DNA of 18,837 nt from an uncultured Bacilli bacterium (GCA_934177995.1 CAKPPW010000025.1:1-18837), one strand, 5' to 3'. Positions 7,333 to 13,922 are shown, numbered from the stretch's first letter. Numbers and translations: made by a program. The notes: generated by a model not told the origin, from the letters alone.

Positions 7333-7790
7333 AAAGTGAACACATAAGAATCTTTTCTTACTTAACAAAGTCTTATACCTTACAAAAAGATGAGGTAGAA
7401 ACTTTACGTGGGATACTAGTAGTAAGTCTAGTAAATAATAAAGAAAGTTTAGAAAATGTGGAAACAGCCGATGTTGCTAAAAAACTAATATCTAAATATA
7501 ATAATAGTGTTTCTATGATTGACTTTTATAATGAATTATTAACTAATCTAGAAAATAGTGATGATATCTCTTTATTGGGACGCTTAATGACTGATAATAT
7601 AGCATTAGATAACTATATACTAGAACAAGAAAAATATCACTACTTACTTTATGATTACTTTGATGCAGTAGATGAAATTACTTTATTTAAAAATAGGGAA
7701 AGAGAAAAAAAATTATCAGCAAGTATTGAAATACAAGAAAAGAAATTACAAAAGAAAATAGAAAAATACAAGGAGGAGAGAAATGAGTAA
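7329..7790 (+). CDS. Hypothetical protein between rnc and the RNase J gene
   Basis: Not recognised. A 153-aa, Glu/Lys-rich, probably all-helical protein with a coiled-coil C-terminus (about residues 118-150, rich in RE, EK and KK) and no membrane segment or signal peptide. The start is a TTG at 7329 that overlaps the rnc stop as TTGA, and its end overlaps the next CDS by 8 bases, so it is translationally coupled on both sides. The ribosome binding site of the next gene (AAGGAGGAG) lies inside its 3' end. Its place between two ribonuclease genes suggests a role in RNA metabolism, perhaps as a partner, but this rests on context alone. Confidence 0.75.
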   Translation: MKSEHIRIFSYLTKSYTLQKDEVETLRGILVVSLVNNKESLENVETADVAKKLISKYNNSVSMIDFYNELLTNLENSDDISLLGRLMTDNIALDNYILEQEKYHYLLYDYFDAVDEITLFKNREREKKLSASIEIQEKKLQKKIEKYKEERNE

Positions 7791-9435
7791 AATTAAAATA
7801 TTTAGTTTAGGTGGACTAAACGAAAATGGTAAAAATATGTATGTAGTAGAAGTAGATAAATCATTATACATATTTGATGCTGGACTAAAATATGATGTAG
7901 AACATAACTTAGGAATTGATTATATTATTCCTAGTTTTGATTACTTAATTAAGAATAAAAAAAGAATTAAAGGTATTTTCTTAAGCCATGGACATGAAGG
8001 AAATATCGGAGCCGTTCCTGACATTATTAATAAATTAGGAGATGTTCCTATTTATGGAGGAAAATTAACTTTAGAAATACTTAGACTTGATCTTGCTGAA
8101 GCTGGAGTAAAAAAAGCTAACTTACATGAGATTAAGGCACATAGAAAATTAAGCTTTGGCAAGGAAAGTATTTTCCCTATTGCTATGACACACTCTATAC
8201 CAGATGCTTTCTGTTATGTTTTATATACTAAAGATGGAGCAATTGTCTATACGGGAGACTTCACATTTGATCATGCTATTAGATCACTTTATCAAACAGA
8301 TTTAGGAAAGCTAGCTTACGTTGGAAAACAAGGGGTATTATGCCTACTTGCTGAATCACTTTATGCCGAAAGACCTGGTTATACTAGTCCAAATCATAGA
8401 GTACAAGACTTCATAAGAACTATTCTTACTAAAAACGAAAATAGAATAATAGTAACAATTTTTCCTGCTCACTTTTATCGTATACAAGAACTATTTGATG
8501 AAATATCAAAGACTCATCGTAAGATAGTTATTATGGGTAAAAGCTTGCAGAGTATGATTAATTATGGAATAGAAAATAAATACTTGGAAATAAATCCAAA
8601 GATAATAGGAGATTTATCTAATTTAAATGATAAAGATGTAGTAGTATTTATTTCGGATGAAAGAGAAAAACCATTTGCTAACTTAGAAAGAATAATTAAA
8701 GGATATGATAAATATATCAAGTTAAAAGAGTCTGATACCATCTTTATAAGTGAACCTAGTGCAGAGGGAATGGAGAGACGTCTTGCCCTTATAATGGATG
8801 AAATAGCCATGCTTGGGGTTAATGCTATAAGTTTGTCTAGTAAGAAACACTTGCTACATCATGCTTCAAGTGAAGACTTAAAGATGTTGTTAAATTTATT
8901 AAAACCTAAATATTTATTCCCAGTTAAAGGTGAATATAGAAATCAATACGCCTTTGCCGAAATAGCAGAAGAGATGAATATCCCTAAAGATAATATCTTA
9001 TTAAAGCAAAATGGTGATGTAGTATCTATTGAAAATGGAAAACTATTAGATACCAAGGAACATATTAATGTAGATGAGATCTTAATTGATGGAAAAGATT
9101 CTAGTGATATAGGAAACTTAGTATTAAAAGATAGAGAAATGTTAGGGGAAAATGGTATTGTTATCATAAGTTGTACTCTTGATAAAGAATCAAAAGAGGT
9201 AGTAGCAGGACCAAAGGTGTTAACGAGAGGCTTTATTTACGTAAAGGAAAATCAAGATATAGTAGAACAGATAAAGGATTTATCTAAAGAGATTATTGAA
9301 TCTAATATTGAAAAAGGTAGTAAAAGAGTTGATTATGCTAAGATAAAATCTGATGTTAGAGATGGACTTGGTAAATATTTATATCAGGAAATAGGATCTA
9401 AACCGATGATTATAACTGTTATTCAAGAAGTGTAG
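7783..9435 (+). CDS. RNase J-family protein, probably catalytically impaired (J2-like)
   Basis: Metallo-beta-lactamase/beta-CASP protein of 550 aa, the usual RNase J length. N-terminal MBL segments, beta-CASP domain and C-terminal dimerisation domain are all present. Active RNase J carries HxHxDH; here residues 69-76 read HGHEGNIG, so the Asp and the last His are replaced by Gly73 and Asn74. The canonical PVHGEYR is PVKGEYR, with Lys382 in place of a metal-ligand His. THSIPD (His137) and TGDF (Asp159) remain. The enzyme therefore probably binds metal poorly, as in Bacillus RNase J2, which works as a partner of J1. It is the third gene of the rnc operon, with a strong AAGGAGGAG ribosome binding site. 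A full J1 gene would be expected elsewhere in the genome. Confidence 0.88.
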   Translation: MSKIKIFSLGGLNENGKNMYVVEVDKSLYIFDAGLKYDVEHNLGIDYIIPSFDYLIKNKKRIKGIFLSHGHEGNIGAVPDIINKLGDVPIYGGKLTLEILRLDLAEAGVKKANLHEIKAHRKLSFGKESIFPIAMTHSIPDAFCYVLYTKDGAIVYTGDFTFDHAIRSLYQTDLGKLAYVGKQGVLCLLAESLYAERPGYTSPNHRVQDFIRTILTKNENRIIVTIFPAHFYRIQELFDEISKTHRKIVIMGKSLQSMINYGIENKYLEINPKIIGDLSNLNDKDVVVFISDEREKPFANLERIIKGYDKYIKLKESDTIFISEPSAEGMERRLALIMDEIAMLGVNAISLSSKKHLLHHASSEDLKMLLNLLKPKYLFPVKGEYRNQYAFAEIAEEMNIPKDNILLKQNGDVVSIENGKLLDTKEHINVDEILIDGKDSSDIGNLVLKDREMLGENGIVIISCTLDKESKEVVAGPKVLTRGFIYVKENQDIVEQIKDLSKEIIESNIEKGSKRVDYAKIKSDVRDGLGKYLYQEIGSKPMIITVIQEV

Positions 9436-9448
9436 AAATACACTTTTT
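9428..9448 (+). terminator. Terminator of the rnc-RNase J operon
   Basis: A 7-bp stem, AAGTGTA (9428-9434) with TACACTT (9439-9445), closed by a GAAA tetraloop and followed by T5. It overlaps the stop codon at 9433-9435. Confidence 0.75.
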
Positions 9449-9451
9449 CTA

Positions 9452-9480
9452 TTGAAAGAAAAGGCTCTTTATGATAAAAT
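9452..9480 (+). promoter_or_regulatory. Promoter of the DGR target gene
   Basis: TTGAAA (9452-9457), 17-base spacer, TAAAAT (9475-9480). It lies immediately after the RNase J terminator and about 30 bases before the target ATG. Because no T-tract terminator is seen between the target gene and the TR, this promoter may also drive the template RNA. Confidence 0.6.
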
Positions 9481-9511
9481 TTTCTTATAAAGATAAGGAT
9501 AGAGGTGTCTT

Positions 9512-11023
9512 ATGACTAAAGAAAAAAATAAGATAATGTTGATAATTATATTAATACTAATAAGTTTAATAGCCTTAGTAGGTAGTAGTTATGCTTTACT
9601 TACTAAATCATTTAAAAGTAAAAAACTTAGTATGGAAGTAGGGACATTAAAAATAGACTTTGCAGAAGGTAATGCTATAAATATGGCTAATGCTGCACCA
9701 ATGGCAGATAGTGATGGTCTAAAGTCTACTCCATATACTTTTACTATAACAAATGGTGGAGATATTAATGCTTATTATACAGTATCTAATGAAGAAGAAT
9801 TAGCTAATACGCTAGATACAAGTTATTTACGTATGAAATTAACTGGGTCTGATGGCTATGATTCTGGTATAAAAACAGTAAAGGAATTAGGAACAGAAAC
9901 TTATAAACTAGTAGATGAAACATTATTAGAAACTGGTAAAAGTGTCACTTATGAATTACGTATGTGGATATCTCAAGATGCAGGGAATGATATTCAAGAT
10001 AAAATATATAAAAGTAAAATAGTAGTAAATGGAACTAGTAATAAATTACCATTAGCAACAGAGAAATTAATAGCAAAAGCAAATGCAGAAGACTTAGATT
10101 ATAACAGTGCAACAGATACTCAAAAGAAAGAAATGTGGACATTCACACATGATGCTACAGAGCAAACAACAGCTCTAACAGATTATCGCTATATAGGAGC
10201 TGACCCTAATAACTACGTAAAATTTAATGATGAGTTATGGCGAATAATAGGAGTGTTTGATACAGATGATGGAACAGGAAAGGTAGAAAAAAAACTAAAG
10301 ATAATAAGAAATGAATCAATAGGAGATTATTCTTGGGATAATAAAAATAAAACAACAGGAGCAGAAAATGATTATGGGAAGAATGAATGGACAGATGCAA
10401 GACTAAATTATTTATTAAACCCAGGACATGAAAGTGAAACAGCAGGAGGAAGTTTATACTGGAATAGAGGAGCAGGAATATGTTATAGAAGACAAAATAA
10501 TGCAACAACAGCATGTGATTTTACAACAACAGGATTAACCGAGAAAGCCAAAGCAATGATAGGAGATGCCAAGTGGTACCTAGGAGGAAGTAGTACATAT
10601 AACGATGTAACAGCACCAATGTTTTACACAAGAGAAAGAGGAACAGGAGTATATAGTGGAAGAAGTACTAGTTGGACAGGAAAAGTAGGATTAATGTATC
10701 CAAGTGATTATGGCTATGCGACAAGTGGAGGAACAACAACTAATAGAGCCAGTTGTTTAGCAAAAGAAATGTCTAATTGGGATGATAGTTCAGTAAGTGA
10801 TTGTAAAAATAACGATTGGATGTATAACTCAAGCATATATCAGTGGACAATAACGCCCCGCCAGGTTAATACTTTCGATGTTTTCTATGTCGAAGATACT
10901 GGATGTGTCCACAGCTTTATTGCATACAACTACCTCGGCGTGCGGCCAGTCGTTCATCTAAACTCGGCAATTAAGGTGATAACAGGGTCAGGAACGAAAG
11001 AATCTCCATACATTTTGGAATAG
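9512..11023 (+). CDS. DGR target: membrane-anchored surface protein with C-type-lectin-like variable domain
   Basis: 503-aa exported protein. Residues 1-35 are a basic start (MTKEKNK), a hydrophobic helix and the SSYALLTKSF motif of TasA/camelysin-like proteins. Residues about 36-175 look like the TasA/CalY beta-domain (MEVGTLKIDF, YTFTITNGGD). Residues about 195-503 resemble the DUF6273/formylglycine-enzyme-like C-type-lectin folds of DGR targets: ELWRIIGVF, GLMYPSDYGYATSGG, GVRPVVHLNSAI, GTKESPYIL. The VR encodes residues about 448-479. Compared with the TR, 14 residues differ (452, 455, 456, 459, 461, 462, 465, 467-470, 472, 474, 475), nearly all from Asn codons. Six Cys in the C-terminal half may form disulphides. 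AGAGGTG (9501-9507) precedes the start. The ligand is unknown; diversification of a surface-binding domain is inferred. Confidence 0.88.
   Translation: MTKEKNKIMLIIILILISLIALVGSSYALLTKSFKSKKLSMEVGTLKIDFAEGNAINMANAAPMADSDGLKSTPYTFTITNGGDINAYYTVSNEEELANTLDTSYLRMKLTGSDGYDSGIKTVKELGTETYKLVDETLLETGKSVTYELRMWISQDAGNDIQDKIYKSKIVVNGTSNKLPLATEKLIAKANAEDLDYNSATDTQKKEMWTFTHDATEQTTALTDYRYIGADPNNYVKFNDELWRIIGVFDTDDGTGKVEKKLKIIRNESIGDYSWDNKNKTTGAENDYGKNEWTDARLNYLLNPGHESETAGGSLYWNRGAGICYRRQNNATTACDFTTTGLTEKAKAMIGDAKWYLGGSSTYNDVTAPMFYTRERGTGVYSGRSTSWTGKVGLMYPSDYGYATSGGTTTNRASCLAKEMSNWDDSSVSDCKNNDWMYNSSIYQWTITPRQVNTFDVFYVEDTGCVHSFIAYNYLGVRPVVHLNSAIKVITGSGTKESPYILE
10854..10949 (+). repeat. DGR variable repeat (VR)
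   Basis: 96 bases that align without gaps to 11246-11341. There are 19 differences, of which 18 are at template A: 11 to T, 5 to G, 2 to C. The other is template T to A (10894 against 11286). The first 12 bases (CGCCCCGCCAGG) and the last 14 (CGGCGTGCGGCCAG) are identical and GC-rich; the latter is the expected initiation-of-mutagenic-homology end. Downstream of it the two sequences diverge quickly. Confidence 0.96.
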
Positions 11024-11041
11024 AAAAGGGAGGTAGTAGAC

Positions 11042-11077
11042 CCGCCCCTGATGGGCGACGTCCAGTCGGGGCGGACG
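11042..11077. other. GC-rich inverted repeat downstream of the VR (candidate target-site hairpin)
   Basis: CCGCCCC (11042-11048) and GGGGCGG (11068-11074) form a 7-bp stem. Alternatively two small hairpins form, CGCCC/GGGCG (11043-11057) and CGTCC/GGACG (11059-11077). There is no T-tract, so it is not a terminator. Characterised DGRs need a hairpin or cruciform just 3' of the VR for cDNA integration; this one lies 93 bases beyond the VR, further than in the Bordetella phage. Confidence 0.6.
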
Positions 11078-11127
11078 AAAAAACTTTTAGAAAAGCAGGA
11101 TGAAAAACAAACAAAAATGATATAAGT

Positions 11128-11159
11128 GTCCCAAGAGCAGACTGCTCGGCTCTTGGGAC
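11128..11159 (+). other. Perfect 11-bp hairpin upstream of the TR
   Basis: GTCCCAAGAGC (11128-11138) pairs perfectly with GCTCTTGGGAC (11149-11159) around a 10-base loop. No T-run follows, so it is unlikely to terminate transcription. It is probably part of the structured template RNA leader or a DGR recognition element. Confidence 0.75.
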
Positions 11160-11198
11160 CAGATAAAATTGGTGTAAATGCTATAGATAGATTTACAT

Positions 11199-11406
11199 AG
11201 GTTAATCTTTTTGAAAAAGCAGATTTGGTTATGTCCTTTCTTCTTCGCCCCGCCAGGATAATACTAACAATGTATTCAATGTCAATAATACTGGATATGT
11301 CAACAACAATAATGCAAACAACAACAACGGCGTGCGGCCAGCCGATTAATTTTGGTACTTAAGGTTAAGGCTTTAAGTAGGGTGATGAATCGACATAGAT
11401 TAACCT
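11199..11406 (+). other. 10-bp inverted repeat enclosing the TR
   Basis: AGGTTAATCT (11199-11208) and AGATTAACCT (11397-11406) are exact reverse complements lying 37 bases before and 55 bases after the TR. In the template RNA they would pair and hold the TR in a large loop. A competing local stem, AAGGTTAA/TTAACCTT (11361-11368 with 11400-11407), shares the downstream arm. Confidence 0.55.
11246..11341 (+). ncRNA. DGR template repeat (TR) and core of the template RNA
   Basis: 96 bases matching the VR at 10854-10949. Read in the VR's frame it is dominated by AAT/AAC (Asn) codons, 14 in all, the codon choice that lets adenine mutagenesis reach the most amino acids without making stops. It contains 37 adenines, of which 18 are changed in the current VR. 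It is not part of a long ORF. The RNA must run left to right, opposite to avd and the RT. The flanking regions 11024-11245 and 11342-11480 contain no supported gene, only hairpins, and are probably transcribed with it. Confidence 0.93.
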
Positions 11407-11480
11407 TGTCTTAGACTAAACTTAACATACATATAGAAAATGATACGTCAATTTCTAAGACTGTGTATGACTGTAACTAA

Positions 11481-11511
11481 TAAAGACTATACATTACTTG
11501 TATGGTCTTTA
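11481..11511. terminator. Bidirectional terminator between the TR and the RT operon
   Basis: A 12-bp stem (11481-11492 with 11500-11511, one G-U pair) and a 7-base loop. It separates the rightward template RNA from the leftward avd-RT operon. The stop codon of the leftward small ORF (11487) lies inside the stem. The T-tracts are short on both sides. Confidence 0.65.
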
Positions 11512-11789
11512 TTGATTATAATATTAGATAAAGTTATTAAATAAGCTTTCTTTTTATATAAATTATAATTATTATTTGTAAATGATTTTATCTCTATAAT
11601 ATCAAGATTATCTACTATTATATAATTTATACTATTAGTAGTAAGTACTTCTAAAATATTATTACTAGAAGAAGATAGTATAGATATTATTCTATTATCT
11701 ATATTAAATGATAGTAGTTTATCTTTTTTGGTAAATAATAACAAATAGTCTTTATACAGCCTTTTAAAGAATATGTATCTATTTTTCAT
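11487..11789 (-). CDS. Small DGR-linked protein, possibly MutS domain I-like
   Basis: 100-aa protein whose ATG overlaps the RT stop by 11 bases (ATGAAAAATAG), so it is translationally coupled to the RT. The pattern RLYKDYLLLF...LLSFNIDNRIISILS...ILEVLTTNSINYIIVDN resembles the N-terminal mismatch-recognition domain of MutS (YPDTLLLFRxGDFYE...A...L), reduced to a single domain. I recall that small MutS-like ORFs have been reported as DGR accessory genes; I infer the same class here without a search. It lacks the MutS Phe-x-Glu pair in clear form. It could instead be an unrelated DGR-specific small protein. Its location and overlap make it a real gene; the family call is tentative. Confidence 0.6.
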   Translation of the reverse strand: MKNRYIFFKRLYKDYLLLFTKKDKLLSFNIDNRIISILSSSSNNILEVLTTNSINYIIVDNLDIIEIKSFTNNNYNLYKKKAYLITLSNIIINKDHTSNV

Positions 11790-12863
11790 AAAAATCTTTA
11801 TTTATAATCCTCCTTATTCTAGAAGTAGAACCGAATTTAAAACCATAGTAGTAAGTATTAATAGACGTGAATGCTTTAGCTGGTTCTATTCTATTAGTAT
11901 CTAATAAGTATTTTACTTCTTTAATCCTTTTAGTAACTCTTTTTCTAGTGGATGAGGTAACACTTATTATAGTTTTATTATTAATTACTCTAAATCTATA
12001 ACCACAAAAGTTAAAACCATCTTTACTATTTGATAATACTGTTTTCTTTCTATTTAGCTTTAACTTATAAGTATTTAGTAATTCTTCTTCTAATTTGTTT
12101 TTAATCATTTTTAAATACTCTTTATCTTCATGCATTAAAATAAAGTCATCCATATATCTTACATAATGCTTAATTTTATAAGTATGTACTATTTTATAAT
12201 CTAATCTATAGAGATAGTAAATAGATAAAAATTGAGATGAATAATTACCAATTGGTAAACCTTTACCTTTTAAGTAGTATGGTATATCATTAATAGCTTT
12301 AATATTAGAATACTTATCTTTTATAGCTTTAATATGTTTATTAATGTAATCTTTGTTAGTACTATTAATTATATTGGAAATATATTTATACATGTATTCA
12401 TCATTTAAATCTTCCTTTAATATTTCTTTTAACTTATCATGATCTATTGAGTAAAAATACTTTTCTATATCTAATTTTAAGATATAAAACTCTTTTTTCT
12501 TTTTTAAAACTTCAATATCTTTTTTAATAAGTTTAATAGCATAATCTCTCCCTTTGTTTTTTCTAGTAGCTACATTTCTATCTATTAATTTTTTATCAAG
12601 ATTAGGATATAGAAAGTAAGTTGTTACATAGTGATTAATTAATTTATATTTAATATTTAAACTCATTATAATTCTATATTTAGGATCTTTTATTAAAAAG
12701 ATTTATAGTATCCTCCATCATAGTTAATATTATTTAACTCATTATAAACTTTTTCTATATTCATCATTTTATATCTATCAAACTTATATATTCTTTCTTT
12801 GTTTTTAGTTTTCTTTTTAATTACATCTTCATATATGGCTAAAATGTTATTTATCTCTATCAT
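11779..12863 (-). CDS. DGR reverse transcriptase, split by a frameshift at a T-run
   Basis: Two frames give one RT of about 361 aa. The first (12863 to 12693, MIEINNILAIYEDV ... GGYYKSF) is the N-terminus of DGR RTs. The second (from about 12691 to 11779) continues with IKDPKYRII, KLDIEKYF (first catalytic Asp), LPIGNYSSQ, VRYMDD (catalytic Asp pair) and NFCGYRFR. IGNxxSQ in place of the QGxxxSP of group II introns is the DGR hallmark. The frames meet at T5 followed by TAA TAA; one more T (or a -1 slip) restores the ORF. I prefer the ATG at 12863, after GGATGGA, over 12878; it overlaps the avd stop by 17 bases. The RT reads toward the TR and on the opposite strand to it. Confidence 0.9.
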
Positions 12864-13182
12864 ATTTTTTCCATCCATATATCATTTTTGTTATAGTAGT
12901 TAACTCATATATTTTTCTTTCTAATAATTTCTTATTGATATACTTTTTCTTATAACTTTTTTCTAAATAAAAATCTAACATTGATATTTTAGATAAAATT
13001 ACATCTATGTATGACTTATCATTAGTATTGTTTATTAGAAATATTAATTCTAATATTTCTAGTGATGTTGCTTCTATTTTATCTTTTAAAATGTATTCTC
13101 TCTTAGGAAAATTTATTATAATGTTGTCAAGATCTAGGATAAAGTCCTTTAGTTTAAATTCTATCTTAAAATTGTTGTTCAT
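12847..13182 (-). CDS. avd: DGR accessory variability determinant (Avd)
   Basis: Four-helix-bundle protein of 111 aa that, in characterised DGRs, forms a basic pentamer, binds the RT and template RNA, and is needed for cDNA synthesis. Visible features are the conserved FPKREYILKDKI near residue 24, a helical middle (LEILELIFLI, LSKISMLDFYLE), a Lys-rich helix (SYKKKYINKKLLERKIYEL) and the terminal MIYGWKK, matching the family's final G-W-x-K. It is somewhat shorter than the 128-residue Bordetella phage Avd. AAGAGGT lies just upstream of the ATG. It overlaps the RT start, and the gene order avd-RT is typical. Confidence 0.85.
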   Translation of the reverse strand: MNNNFKIEFKLKDFILDLDNIIINFPKREYILKDKIEATSLEILELIFLINNTNDKSYIDVILSKISMLDFYLEKSYKKKYINKKLLERKIYELTTITKMIYGWKKYDRDK

Positions 13183-13310
13183 CTAAGTACCTCTTAATAA
13201 GATTAAAAAGTTCATTGGTCTGTTTTTTTGATAATCTTTTGATTTTCTCTTCCAAAGTTTTTTTGTTTGAGTAATATTGTATTTTTCTTTGCCTAAGTTT
13301 ACTCCTCAAA
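13166..13310 (-). CDS. Possible C-terminal remnant of a CDS upstream of avd
   Basis: On the minus strand a frame is open from the tnpB junction (about 13310) to a TAA at 13166-13168. It encodes a Lys/Glu-rich helical tail ending KRLSKKQTNELFNLIKRY and then LDEQQF. It overlaps the avd ATG (13180-13182) by 17 bases, the same coupling as avd-RT and RT-small ORF. No start codon with a ribosome binding site is visible, and the sequence beyond 13310 belongs to the tnpB remnant. It may be the end of a former first gene of the DGR operon cut by the insertion, or a chance frame. Confidence 0.3.
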
Positions 13311-13922
13311 GCATAATTGGAATAGATTTGGGTATAAAGAATTTGATAGTAACATCACATAATGAAAAAATTAAAAATATAATAAAAGATAGAAGTAAGA
13401 GATTAAAAGGACTTCAAAGAGCTTTAGCTAGATGTAAGGCAGGAAGTAAAAATAGATATAAAATAAAACTTAAAATACAAAGGCTATGGCAAAAGATAAG
13501 AAATGCTAGAAAACATTTAATTCACGATATAACAAATAAATTACTAAAAGAAAATGACATAATTGTGTGTGAAAATCTAGATGTTAAAAGTATGTACAAG
13601 GACCATAATATAGCAAAAAGCTTAAATTCAAACCCACTTGGAGAAATAATTAGAGTACTAAAATATAAAGCTGTGTGAAGCTGAATGGAATAACAAAAAA
13701 TTAATACAAATAGATAGATATTATCCAAGTAGTCAAGAATGTAGTGTATGTGGGTTTCAAAATAAAGAGTTAAAGAATTTAAGTATAAGAGAGTACGAAT
13801 GTCCAATATGTCATACAAAGCATGATAGAGATTTCAATGCAAGCGTGAATATAATGTTTGAAGGTTTCAAAATATCGTGGTTAGATTCCATTTACACAGA
13901 ATTCCTTACACACTCAATTTAA
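13277..13922 (+). pseudogene. tnpB: IS605-family tnpB remnant, truncated and frameshifted
   Basis: C-terminal half of a TnpB RNA-guided nuclease (full proteins are about 370-400 aa). The first frame has SIIGIDLGIKNL (RuvC-I Asp), the QRALARCKAGSKNR helical region and IIVCENLDVKSM (RuvC-II Glu), and ends at a TGA at 13676-13678. The protein resumes in another frame with EWNNKKLIQIDRYYPSSQ, a CSVCG...CPIC zinc ribbon and HDRDFNAS (RuvC-III Asp), ending at 13920-13922. The break is a 10-base tandem duplication (AAGCTGTGTG then AAGCTG). There is no ATG; the N-terminal wedge and REC regions and the transposon left end are missing. It cannot encode a working nuclease. It points away from the DGR operon. 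Confidence 0.9.

Noticed and set aside
259..9435. Mycoplasma genetic code (TGA as Trp)
   Set aside because: TGA ends rnc exactly where RNase III should end, and Trp positions are all TGG.
10224..10514. 96-aa minus-strand open frame inside the DGR target gene
   Set aside because: Leu/His/Phe-rich low-complexity antisense frame of an AT-rich, A-biased coding strand; no ribosome binding site.
11128..11159. Rho-independent terminator between target gene and TR
   Set aside because: Strong stem, but no T-tract follows on either strand; more likely a structural RNA element.
11779..12666. Reading the RT as a group II intron or retron RT
   Set aside because: IGNxxSQ replaces QGxxxSP, there is no maturase or intron RNA structure, and Avd plus a VR/TR pair are adjacent.
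12693..12878. A separate 61-aa gene between avd and the RT
   Set aside because: Its sequence is the expected N-terminal extension of a DGR RT and it abuts the catalytic frame at the T-run.
13522..13818. 98-aa minus-strand open frame across the tnpB break
   Set aside because: It lies antisense to conserved TnpB motifs (the RuvC-II segment and the start of the zinc ribbon) and has no recognisable content.
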